Below, in pieces: positions 6,033 through 12,770 of a stretch of DNA of 15,085 nt; the stretch's first letter is position 1, and each line of letters begins with the position of its first letter. The position numbers were made by a program, and so were the translations under genes. The stretch comes from Quisquiliibacterium sp. (GTDB lineage Bacteria; Pseudomonadota; Gammaproteobacteria; Burkholderiales; Burkholderiaceae_E). Location: NCBI GenBank assembly GCA_023257915.1, contig JALRBB010000229.1, positions 1 to 15,085 of the forward strand. The letters are read 5' to 3'. The notes under the pieces were generated by a model. That model worked only from the letters and a program-made list of their open reading frames with translations. It had not been told where the DNA came from and did no database searches.

Positions 6033-6956
6033 ATGAGTCAACACATCCGGCATTTTCTGCAGTTGCGTGATCTTTCGCAGCAAGAGATCGCCTACCTGTT
6101 CGAGCGCACCCGGGTGATCAAGGATCGATTCAAACGCTACGAGCGCTATCACCCGTTGATCGATCGCACGCTGGTCATGATCTTCGAAAAAGCCAGCACC
6201 CGCACCCGGCTGTCGTTCGAGGCAGGCATGCAGCAACTCGGGGGCTCGGCAATCTACATGAACACCCGCGACTCGCAACTCGGACGCGGAGAACCGGTCG
6301 AGGACGCCGCTCAGGTGATCTCCCGGATGTGCGACATCGTGATGATTCGCACCTTCGAACAGGACATCATCGAGCGATTCGCGGCCCACTCGCGCGTCCC
6401 GGTCATCAACGGACTGACCAACGAGTACCACCCGTGCCAGATCCTGGCCGACATCTTCACCTTCGTCGAGCATCGCGGCGCGATCAAAGGGCGTACGGTC
6501 GCCTGGATCGGCGACTCCAACAATGTTTGCAACACCTGGTTGCAGGCCGCAGAGTTGCTCGATTTCAAGGTGCACGTCTCGACGCCGCCGGGATACGAGG
6601 TTGAGCCTGAGCGCGCGAATCTCACCGGCACAGGACACTTCGAGCAGTTCGCCGATCCGCATGACGCCTGCCGGGGTGCCGATCTGGTCACGACCGATGT
6701 CTGGACCAGTATGGGCTTCGAGGCCGAGGATGCGCAGCGCCGCGAAGCCTTCGAGAACTGGCGTGTCGACGCGGCGATGATGGGGCTGGCGCGCGCCAAT
6801 GCGCTGTTCATGCACTGTCTGCCCGCCCATCGCGGCGAAGAGGTCGATGCCGATGTAATCGACGGACCGCAGTCGGTTGTCTGGGATGAAGCTGAGAACC
6901 GCTTGCATGCGCAAAAGGCACTGCTCGAATTCCTGATGCTCGGGCGAGTCGACTGA
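6033..6956 (+). CDS. argF: Ornithine carbamoyltransferase
   Basis: ArgF joins ornithine and carbamoyl phosphate to citrulline, the sixth step of arginine synthesis, as a cytosolic trimer. The 307-residue length is standard. The carbamoyl phosphate motif STRTR is at 55-59, the EYHPCQ motif at 131-136, the ornithine-binding DVWTSMG at 222-228 and the catalytic HCLPAHRG at 261-268. ATG at 6033 was chosen over the adjacent GTG at 6030 because GGAG (6022-6025) lies 7 nt away. The gene is 16 bp after argD and is almost certainly cotranscribed with it. The next gene encodes a GGT-family enzyme and not argG, the common downstream neighbour in relatives. Confidence 0.97.
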   Translation: MSQHIRHFLQLRDLSQQEIAYLFERTRVIKDRFKRYERYHPLIDRTLVMIFEKASTRTRLSFEAGMQQLGGSAIYMNTRDSQLGRGEPVEDAAQVISRMCDIVMIRTFEQDIIERFAAHSRVPVINGLTNEYHPCQILADIFTFVEHRGAIKGRTVAWIGDSNNVCNTWLQAAELLDFKVHVSTPPGYEVEPERANLTGTGHFEQFADPHDACRGADLVTTDVWTSMGFEAEDAQRREAFENWRVDAAMMGLARANALFMHCLPAHRGEEVDADVIDGPQSVVWDEAENRLHAQKALLEFLMLGRVD

Positions 6957-7003
6957 ATCCTTCCTGGCACACCCAGACCCGAATTCGCCTCCCTCCAATG
7001 CAA

Positions 7004-7021
7004 CGCCTCCCTTGCGAGGCG
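7004..7021 (+). other. Weak stem-loop after argF
   Basis: CGCCTC (7004-7009) pairs with GAGGCG (7016-7021) around CCTTGC, in the 86-bp gap between argF and the next gene. There is no T tract. It could slow transcription or stabilise the argF 3' end; it ends 11 bases before the GGAA ribosome binding site (7033-7036) of the following gene. Confidence 0.3.
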
Positions 7022-7042
7022 CACTCCTGAACGGAACTGCCG

Positions 7043-8641
7043 ATGATCAACCCGGTCCGTGGCACCCGCGGCATGGCCGCAGCACCGCACGCACTGGCCT
7101 CGCAATCCGCCCTGGCGGTCATGCGCGAAGGCGGCAATGCGATCGAAGCGATGATCGCGGCCGCGGCCACGATCGCGGTCGTCTACCCGCACATGAACTC
7201 GATCGGTGGTGACGCGTTCTGGCTGATTCGCGTGCCAGGACAACCGGTACGCGGCCTCGACGCCTGCGGCGCCGCGGCCGCACTGGCCAGCCGCGACTGG
7301 TATCGCGAACAAAACATCACACAGACGATCCCGTTTCGTGGCGGCGTGGCGGCCAATACTGTGGCCGGCACGATCTCCGGCTGGGACGCCGCCTTGCAGT
7401 TCAGCTGTGAACAGGGCGGGCGCTTACCGCTCTCACGACTGCTGGCTGATGCGATCGACTATGCCCGCCGTGGCGCTCCGGTCACGCGCAGCCAGCATCA
7501 GAATACGGTCGGCAAGCGCGATGAACTGCAGCATATTCCGGGCTTTGCCGATCTGTTCCTGCCGGCTGGTGAAGCGCCTGCGATCGGTGCGCGCTTTTTG
7601 CAACCGGCGCTGGCCGCGACCCTGGAGCGGATGGCCCAAGCCGGACTGGACGACTTTTACCGGGGTGACCTGGCCAGGCTCAATGCCGGAACGCTGGAAA
7701 AGCACGGCAGTCCGGTTCGTCTGTCAGATTTGCAGGCGCATCGCGCGCAGTGGCGCGACCCCTTGTCGCTTGCCCATAGCCTGGGTCGTGTGTACAACAT
7801 GCCTCCGCCCACCCAGGGCGCGGTGTCGCTGATGATTCTGGGCATTCTCGACCGGATGCCGCTTCGCGCGATGGATCCGCTCGGTGCTGACTTCGTGCAT
7901 GCGGCCGTCGAAGCCACCAAGCAGGCGTTCCGGATTCGCGATCGGCACATCACTGATCCCGCTTACATGAAGGTGGATCCGGCAAGCTTTCTGCAGGCCG
8001 ATGCGCTCGATGCGATGCGGGCATCGATCGATCCGCAACGCGCCGCCCCCTGGGGGCAGGGCAAAGGCCCGGCAGACACAATCTGGATGGGTACGGTCGA
8101 CGGCAACGGGATCGCGGTCTCGTTCATCCAGTCTGTCTACCATGAGTTCGGCTCCGGCGTGGTGCTCGATGGCACCGGCGTCACCTGGCAGAACCGGGGC
8201 TGCAGTTTCTCCCTGGACCCGGGCGCGCTGAACACCTTGGAGCCGGGACGCAAGCCCTTTCACACGCTGAATCCGGCGATGGCCGAATTATCCGATGGTC
8301 GCGTGATGGTCTACGGCAACATGGGCGGGGATGGTCAGCCGCAAAGCCAGAGCGCGGTTTTCTCACGCACCATGCTGTTTGGCATGGATCCGCAAGCCGC
8401 GATCAGCGCCCCGCGCTGGCTGCTTGGGCGCACCTGGGGCAGGCCCAGCGATACGCTGAAGCTGGAGTCGCGCTTCCCGGCCCCGGTGATCGACACGCTG
8501 CGCGAGCGCGGCCATGACGTCGAAGTGATGGGTGAGTTCGACGAGGCAATGGGCCATGCCCAGGCGATCGTCCGACACCCGAATGGCATCCTCGAAGGAG
8601 GCGCCGATCCACGCAGCGACGGCGTGGTTGCCGCGTTCTGA
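7043..8641 (+). CDS. Gamma-glutamyltransferase-family Ntn hydrolase, oxamate amidohydrolase-like
   Basis: This 532-residue protein belongs to the self-cleaving gamma-glutamyltranspeptidase family. The N-terminal GMAAAPHALASQSALAVMREGGNAIEAMIAAAATIAVVYPHMNSIGGD segment is diagnostic. The predicted autocleavage and nucleophile residue is T346 in GPADTIWMGTVD, followed by GIAVSFIQSVYHEFGSGVV and the oxyanion GNMGGDGQPQ (about 426-434). The DTIWMG...SVYHEFGSG form differs from the TTH.S of true GGT and matches the subfamily that includes HpxW (oxamate amidohydrolase) and YwrD, so I infer an amidohydrolase acting on a small amide or gamma-glutamyl compound. No signal peptide is visible, so it is probably cytosolic. 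GGAA lies 6 nt before the ATG. It follows argF by 86 bp on the same strand and is convergent with the aldo/keto reductase. The exact substrate is unknown. Confidence 0.85.
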   Translation: MINPVRGTRGMAAAPHALASQSALAVMREGGNAIEAMIAAAATIAVVYPHMNSIGGDAFWLIRVPGQPVRGLDACGAAAALASRDWYREQNITQTIPFRGGVAANTVAGTISGWDAALQFSCEQGGRLPLSRLLADAIDYARRGAPVTRSQHQNTVGKRDELQHIPGFADLFLPAGEAPAIGARFLQPALAATLERMAQAGLDDFYRGDLARLNAGTLEKHGSPVRLSDLQAHRAQWRDPLSLAHSLGRVYNMPPPTQGAVSLMILGILDRMPLRAMDPLGADFVHAAVEATKQAFRIRDRHITDPAYMKVDPASFLQADALDAMRASIDPQRAAPWGQGKGPADTIWMGTVDGNGIAVSFIQSVYHEFGSGVVLDGTGVTWQNRGCSFSLDPGALNTLEPGRKPFHTLNPAMAELSDGRVMVYGNMGGDGQPQSQSAVFSRTMLFGMDPQAAISAPRWLLGRTWGRPSDTLKLESRFPAPVIDTLRERGHDVEVMGEFDEAMGHAQAIVRHPNGILEGGADPRSDGVVAAF

Positions 8642-8643
8642 CG

Positions 8644-8666
8644 CCGCCGACCCGCCTGGTCGGCGG
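8644..8666. terminator. Bidirectional hairpin between convergent genes
   Basis: CCGCCGACC (8644-8652) pairs perfectly with GGTCGGCGG (8658-8666) around CGCCT. It occupies the centre of the 45-bp gap between the GGT-family gene and the convergent aldo/keto reductase gene. There is no T tract on either side. The position suggests shared termination for both strands. Confidence 0.6.
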
Positions 8667-8686
8667 ACACGCCAAGCGCCCGCCTG

Positions 8687-9691
8687 TCAGCCCAGGATGC
8701 GTCCGTAGAACGGATACTGCGGATCGCTGTAGCCGGGAGTTGACGGATGTCCGGGGGCGACCAGCGAGTCGATCAACGCCTCATCCTCAGCGGTCCACTG
8801 ATAGTCGACCGCGCCGAAGTAGTCATCCCACTGCTGCGGCGTGCGCGGCCCCGCGATCACCGAACTGATGATGCGGTTGGCCAGCAGCCAGGCGACCGCA
8901 AACTGCACTGCGCTCACTCCGCGCTGCTGCGCGTGATCACGCAGCACCTGAGCAATGTCCAGCGATTCGGTGCGCCATTCGGTCTGCATGATGCGCCGCT
9001 CGCTACGGGCCGCACGACTGCCCTGCTCCGGGGCCACGCCCTGCTGATACTTGCCGGTCAGCACCCCGCGGGCGATCGGACTGTAGGGTGTGACCCCAAT
9101 GCCGTAGTGCGCGCAGCTGGGCAATACCTCGACCTCGGGCATCCGGTTGAGCAGGTTGTAATACGGCTGGCACACGACAGGACGCGGCATCCCGATCTGC
9201 TCGCAAAGCCGGACCACCTCGGCGATTCGCCAGCCGCGAAAATTGGACAGTCCGAAGTAGCGGATTTTCCCGGAACGGATCAGGTCGTCGAAGGTACGCA
9301 ACCCCTCCTCCAGGTCTTCTCCTTCGAAGTCGCGGTGCATGTACAGGATGTCGATGTAGTCGGTCTGCAACCTGGCGAGGCTGGCATCGACCTCCCGTAC
9401 CAGCCACTTGCGCGAGTAATGGCTCTCGTTCGGGCGGTTCGACATCTGGTTGCCCGCCTTGGTGGCTAGCACCCAGTCATCCCGATCACGGGCGATCAGC
9501 GGACCGAGCATCCGCTCTGCGGCCCCCTTCGTGTAGACATCGGCGGTATCGACGTAATTGACCCCATGCTCGCGGGCCCGATCGAGCATCGAAGCGGCAT
9601 CAGCCGCCTCGGTCTGGTCGCCGAACATCATCGTGCCCAGGCAAAGCTCGGATACCTGCAGGTTGGACCTGCCCAATCGGCGATATTTCAT
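8687..9691 (-). CDS. Aldo/keto reductase
   Basis: This 334-residue NADPH-dependent oxidoreductase has the (beta/alpha)8 AKR fold and is cytosolic. The catalytic tetrad is visible as D48 (YVDTAD), Y53 (VYTKG), K78 (ATKAGN) and H119 (YMHRD). The cofactor-binding end carries VIAGPRTPQQWDDYFGA. The sequence with KYRRLGRSNLQVSELCLGTMMFGDQT at the start resembles the YajO/Tas/AKR11-like group acting on carbonyls of unknown identity. ATG at 9691 was chosen because families begin with this M-K-Y-R-R-L-G pattern and because a likely extended -10 lies at 9733-9725, so the longer frame from TTG 9724 would leave no room for a leader. It lies downstream of the sigma gene on the same strand, after a 129-bp gap with a large hairpin. 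Confidence 0.9.
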   Translation of the reverse strand: MKYRRLGRSNLQVSELCLGTMMFGDQTEAADAASMLDRAREHGVNYVDTADVYTKGAAERMLGPLIARDRDDWVLATKAGNQMSNRPNESHYSRKWLVREVDASLARLQTDYIDILYMHRDFEGEDLEEGLRTFDDLIRSGKIRYFGLSNFRGWRIAEVVRLCEQIGMPRPVVCQPYYNLLNRMPEVEVLPSCAHYGIGVTPYSPIARGVLTGKYQQGVAPEQGSRAARSERRIMQTEWRTESLDIAQVLRDHAQQRGVSAVQFAVAWLLANRIISSVIAGPRTPQQWDDYFGAVDYQWTAEDEALIDSLVAPGHPSTPGYSDPQYPFYGRILG

Positions 9692-9724
9692 GGATGCGCA
9701 CCCGTGATCATCAGAAGTGCGCAA

Positions 9725-9733
9725 AAGATAGCA
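9725..9733 (-). promoter_or_regulatory. Extended -10 promoter of the aldo/keto reductase gene
   Basis: On the minus strand the sequence reads TGC TATCTT (9733-9725), an extended -10 element. Transcription would start near 9718, leaving about 27 nt before the ATG at 9691. No clear -35 is visible upstream. It suggests that the reductase gene has its own promoter rather than depending on the sigma gene. Confidence 0.4.
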
Positions 9734-9751
9734 GACGGGCAGACGCGCGCA

Positions 9752-9795
9752 CCACGCGAGCCCCGTGACACTGACGCACGGGGTCCGTCGCGTGG
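9752..9795 (-). terminator. Large two-part stem-loop after the sigma factor gene
   Basis: The outer stem CCACGCGA (9752-9759) / TCGCGTGG (9788-9795) and the inner stem CCCCGTG (9761-9767) / CACGGGG (9777-9783) are both perfect, separated by an asymmetric internal loop and closed by nine bases. It lies 25 bp after the sigma gene stop on the minus strand and has no T tract. It probably ends or stabilises the sigma transcript. Confidence 0.55.
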
Positions 9796-9820
9796 AATGA
9801 TGATCGTGGCAGCGGCTCGG

Positions 9821-10405
9821 CTAGTCGCGGTGATCGCGCATGCGCTCGGCCAGACGCTTGCGAGCGCGATGCAGGCGCACCCAGCAGTTCGCCTCGGTGA
9901 TACCTAGTCGGGCGCAGACCTCGGTGGTCGGAAGCCCTTCGACGACCTGCAACATGAATACCTCGCGCAGCGAATCGGGCAACTGCTCGACCTGCTTGAT
10001 CAGTTCGTCGTGCATCCGCTGCCTGGCGAGCGCTGCCACCGGATCATGGCGCTGCCCCTCATCGATCGCGGCCGCAGCCTCCAGTGCCCCTGGCTCGGGC
10101 ATGACAGTCTCGCCGTCGACTTCGGCGCTCGGGCGAACGTAACGGGATTCGCGCCGGAACACGTCCTGAATCTTGTGGTTCAAAATACCGATCAGCCAAG
10201 TGCGCAGCGCTGAGCGCCCCTGAAAACTCTGGCGGCTCGACATCGCGGCCACCAGTGCATCCTGAACCGCATCCTCTGCCAGATTTTCGTCGCGAATCTT
10301 GCGCCGGGCGAAGCGCAGCATCGCGGTGCGGTGCGAAGCAAGCTCAAAACCGGAGCCGGCGGCGAACGAGCCGAACGACGAAACGGGAAGAGCAACTGCA
10401 GACAT
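9821..10405 (-). CDS. ECF-type RNA polymerase sigma factor
   Basis: This 194-residue sigma-70 family protein has only regions 2 and 4, the ECF layout. Region 2 spans about 22-88 (FARRKIRDENLAEDAVQDALVAA, then LRTWLIGILNHKIQDVFRRE). A linker of about 40 residues follows, and region 4 spans about 129-188 (LPDSLREVFMLQVVEGLPTTEVCARLGITEANCWVRLHRARKRL) with its helix-turn-helix. It would direct RNA polymerase to a small regulon. AAAGGA lies 8 nt before the ATG. In relatives such a gene is often followed by a small zinc-finger anti-sigma gene; none is seen here, as only 129 bp separate it from the aldo/keto reductase. It is divergent from an OmpR-type response regulator gene and shares the upstream region with it. 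The subgroup and signal are unknown. Confidence 0.9.
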   Translation of the reverse strand: MSAVALPVSSFGSFAAGSGFELASHRTAMLRFARRKIRDENLAEDAVQDALVAAMSSRQSFQGRSALRTWLIGILNHKIQDVFRRESRYVRPSAEVDGETVMPEPGALEAAAAIDEGQRHDPVAALARQRMHDELIKQVEQLPDSLREVFMLQVVEGLPTTEVCARLGITEANCWVRLHRARKRLAERMRDHRD

Positions 10406-10471
10406 GTCAAGGGTCCTTTGCGAGTCGGGTTTCCAGATGTGAGCAAGTCTGCCGAACTCACTTTACGCAGC

Positions 10472-10511
10472 GATCACGCAAAGATCACGAATTGATAACG
10501 AATCGCAACGA
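10472..10511 (+). repeat. 11-bp-phased direct repeats, candidate response regulator operator
   Basis: GATCACG at 10472-10478, GATCACG at 10483-10489 and GATAACG at 10494-10500 repeat with an exact 11-bp period, and a degenerate fourth copy (GCAACG) continues at 10505. The bases between the copies are AT-rich (CAAA, AATT). Direct repeats at one helical turn are the usual binding pattern of OmpR/PhoB-type regulators. They lie between the divergent sigma and response regulator genes, so autoregulation or control of both genes is plausible. Confidence 0.5.
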
Positions 10512-10524
10512 AATGCTGACGGAT

Positions 10525-10554
10525 GCAAACGGACGCAGCCGCGTTTGCTATGCT
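10525..10554 (+). promoter_or_regulatory. Inverted repeat next to an extended -10, response regulator promoter
   Basis: GCAAACG (10525-10531) and CGTTTGC (10542-10548) form a perfect 7-bp inverted repeat with a 10-bp spacer. The right arm runs into TGC TATGCT (10546-10554), an extended -10 element. Transcription would begin near 10561, only a few bases before the ATG at 10565. The inverted repeat would therefore lie over the -35 region and could bind a repressor or activator. Confidence 0.4.
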
Positions 10555-10564
10555 CGAGCGCACG

Positions 10565-11272
10565 ATGGAGCGCCAGATTCTCGTTGTCGAAGACCAGAAG
10601 GACATCGCGGAATTGATCGCGATGCACCTGCGCGACCTCGGTCACAAGATTGACTGCGTGCATGACGGCGAACAGGCGCTCAAGGCGGCGCATTCCCGGC
10701 ACTACGACCTGATCGTGCTCGATGTGATGCTGCCCGGCAGGGACGGACTGGACGTGCTGCGCACGCTGCGGATCGACCGGATCGACTCACCGGTGCTGAT
10801 GCTGACCGCGCGCTCGTCCGAAATCGACCGGGTTCTGGGCCTGGAACTTGGCGCCGACGACTACCTGACCAAGCCTTTTTCGATCCCGGAGTTGCAGGCC
10901 CGGGTCAAGGCGATCCTTCGCCGGGTCGAGCGCAAACCGTCAGGCGACCCCAATGAACTGAGCGATGGACGAATCAGCGTCGGCGAGATCGACATCGATA
11001 CCGCAAGCCGGGAGGTCAGGCTGCGCGGGCGTCCGATCGCGCTGACCGCCAAGGAATTCGAGCTGCTGACCTACTTCGCGCGCAACCCCGGGCGGGCATT
11101 CACCCGGATGCAACTGCTCGACGCTGTCTGGGGAACCAGCTTCGAAGGGTACGAGCACAACGTGAACACGCACATCAACCGGCTGCGCGGCAAGATCGAG
11201 ATCGACCCTGCCAATCCGCGCTACGTGCTGACCGTGCGCGGGGTCGGCTACCGGTTCACGGACGAGAAGTGA
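10565..11272 (+). CDS. OmpR-family response regulator
   Basis: This 235-residue transcription factor has an N-terminal receiver domain and a C-terminal winged helix. Receiver residues are E9/D10 (VVEDQKD), phosphoacceptor D53 (LIVLDVMLPGRDGL), T81 (MLTARS) and K103 (DDYLTKPF). The DNA-binding domain (about 140-232) reads LTAKEFELLTYFARNPGRAFTRMQLLDAVWG and NTHINRLRGKIEIDPANPRYVLTVRGVGYRF, the recognition helix being in the latter. ATG at 10565 fits the family start directly before the first strand; ATG at 10550 and 10523 are in frame but the latter would put an inverted repeat and a probable promoter into coding sequence. No strong ribosome binding site precedes any of them. The kinase gene overlaps its stop by 4 bp. 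It probably regulates its own promoter through the direct repeats upstream. Confidence 0.93.
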   Translation: MERQILVVEDQKDIAELIAMHLRDLGHKIDCVHDGEQALKAAHSRHYDLIVLDVMLPGRDGLDVLRTLRIDRIDSPVLMLTARSSEIDRVLGLELGADDYLTKPFSIPELQARVKAILRRVERKPSGDPNELSDGRISVGEIDIDTASREVRLRGRPIALTAKEFELLTYFARNPGRAFTRMQLLDAVWGTSFEGYEHNVNTHINRLRGKIEIDPANPRYVLTVRGVGYRFTDEK

Positions 11273-12744
11273 GGTCGCTTCGGTTCAAGATCCTGTCGCT
11301 GGTCGCGGTATTCGGTTTCGCGATGGCAGTGCTGCTGGCGACGATCCTGTTCGGGTCGGTTCGCGGCTATTACATGGACCTCACGCACGAGAAGACCAGC
11401 AGCTTTGCCGAGCGCATTCTCGAGATGCACCCGAACCTGTGGGAGGCCTACCTGGCAAACCCGTCGGTCTTTGGAGAGCGCCTGCGAGAATTCGTGCTCT
11501 ATTCACCGAACACCGGGCTTTACCTGCTGGATGTCGAAGGTCGAGTCCTGGCTTCGGCCGGTGACAACCGGATCGGTCAGGGAGCCCGGACCATCGACAT
11601 CGCAACGCTGCTGCAGACGATGGAACTCGCCCCGGACGCACCTCTGATGACCTTCGATCCGGACCACGAGGGCGAGCGCTGCCTGGTGGCCACGCGACCG
11701 GTGATGCATCAGGACACACTTGCCGGCTGGTTGTTCGTCGTGGCCCGAGCATCCGACCCGGACAGCGTCGCCCCCGGGCTGCTGCGCAGCTACGCGGTGC
11801 GCAGCGCCGTCACGGTCAGCCTGTTCACGCTTGCGATCGGGGTGCTGCTCACGATCAGCATGATCGCGCTTCTGACCAGGCCGCTGACCGCGCTGACCAG
11901 GGCTGTGGAAAACATCCGCAAATCCGGTTTCTCGGGAGAACTGGCCGCAGATGCGATCCCGAACATCCGCCGCGATGACGAGATCGGTCGGCTTGGACGC
12001 ACGTTTCGGGACACCTTCGAGCGCTTGCGCGCCGAAATGCAGCGCGTGCGGCAGACCGACGCACGTCGCCGAGAAATGATCGCCAGCGTGTCTCATGATC
12101 TTCGAACGCCACTGACCGCATTGATCGGCCAGCTCGAGACCATTCGGCTCAAGTCGGACGCGCTGAGTCGCGAAGATCAACAGGCCTTGTTCACCCGCGC
12201 AGCGCGCAATGCCGAGCAATTGAAAAAGCTGACCGATGCGCTCGCGGAACTCGCCAGGCTCGACAGCCCGGATTTTCGCGCCCACCCGGAACCGACCGCG
12301 ATCGGCGAACTCGTTGACGATATCGTCCAGCGCTTCGCCACCCAGGCGAATGCCGCAGACGTGGCCTTATCGCTCGATTACCCCGACCGCATGCCACTGG
12401 CTTGGGTTGATGCCGGATTGTTCGAGCGAGCCCTTGCCAACCTGCTCGACAATGCGCTGCGGGTCACGCCGACCGGCGGCACGGTGCACGTGAGGCTGCT
12501 GGAGCATGGGCGCATGATCCGCCTGGAGGTCAGCGATACCGGTCCGGGCGTCGCGCTCGAGGACCAGGCCCGGGTATTCGATCGTTTCTACCAGGGCAAC
12601 CGCCAGCGCGACCAGCGTGGCAGCGCCGGACTGGGCCTTGCGATCGTCAAGCGCGTCGCCGAACTGCACGGCGGCCAGGCCGGGCTGCACAGCGAGCCGG
12701 GCAAGGGCTCGACCTTCTTCATCGAGCTGCCGCGCCAGCCCTGA
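11269..12744 (+). CDS. Sensor histidine kinase
   Basis: This 491-residue inner-membrane kinase is the partner of the response regulator directly upstream. Residues about 7-29 and 180-202 are transmembrane segments flanking a periplasmic sensor region of about 150 residues with no motif I recognise. A HAMP linker follows (about 202-258), then the dimerisation domain with the phosphorylated H276 in SVSHDLRTPLTALIGQLE. The ATPase domain has the N box N391-LLDN-395, DTGPG (423-427), F box VFDRFYQG and GLGLAIVKRVAELHGG (454-469). The GTG start at 11269 overlaps the regulator stop in GTGA, so translation is coupled. The signal cannot be inferred. uup follows 26 bp downstream on the same strand, so all may be cotranscribed. 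Confidence 0.94.
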   Translation: MRSLRFKILSLVAVFGFAMAVLLATILFGSVRGYYMDLTHEKTSSFAERILEMHPNLWEAYLANPSVFGERLREFVLYSPNTGLYLLDVEGRVLASAGDNRIGQGARTIDIATLLQTMELAPDAPLMTFDPDHEGERCLVATRPVMHQDTLAGWLFVVARASDPDSVAPGLLRSYAVRSAVTVSLFTLAIGVLLTISMIALLTRPLTALTRAVENIRKSGFSGELAADAIPNIRRDDEIGRLGRTFRDTFERLRAEMQRVRQTDARRREMIASVSHDLRTPLTALIGQLETIRLKSDALSREDQQALFTRAARNAEQLKKLTDALAELARLDSPDFRAHPEPTAIGELVDDIVQRFATQANAADVALSLDYPDRMPLAWVDAGLFERALANLLDNALRVTPTGGTVHVRLLEHGRMIRLEVSDTGPGVALEDQARVFDRFYQGNRQRDQRGSAGLGLAIVKRVAELHGGQAGLHSEPGKGSTFFIELPRQP

Positions 12745-12770
12745 GCGCAAGCATTCACGCCGAGTTCCCC

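Noticed and set aside
5982..6998. Long open frame of 338 codons on the minus strand opposite argF
   Set aside because: It lies wholly opposite argF, whose protein motifs are unmistakable. Long antisense frames are expected in GC-rich genes and the translation shows no known motif.
6311..7312. 333-codon minus-strand frame across argF and the GGT-family gene
   Set aside because: It crosses the gap between two well supported + strand genes and has a composition (Arg, Ser and Ala rich) typical of shadow frames.
9692..9724. TTG start extending the aldo/keto reductase by 11 residues
   Set aside because: The extra residues are not family-like and the predicted promoter at 9733-9725 touches the TTG.
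10406..10564. Possible CRISPR or iteron origin because of the short direct repeats
   Set aside because: The repeats are only 7 bp in an 11-bp period, with no spacers, no rep gene and no DnaA boxes seen. A regulator binding site explains them better.
11503..12285. 260-codon minus-strand frame opposite the kinase gene
   Set aside because: It is antisense to a complete histidine kinase and has no motif of its own.
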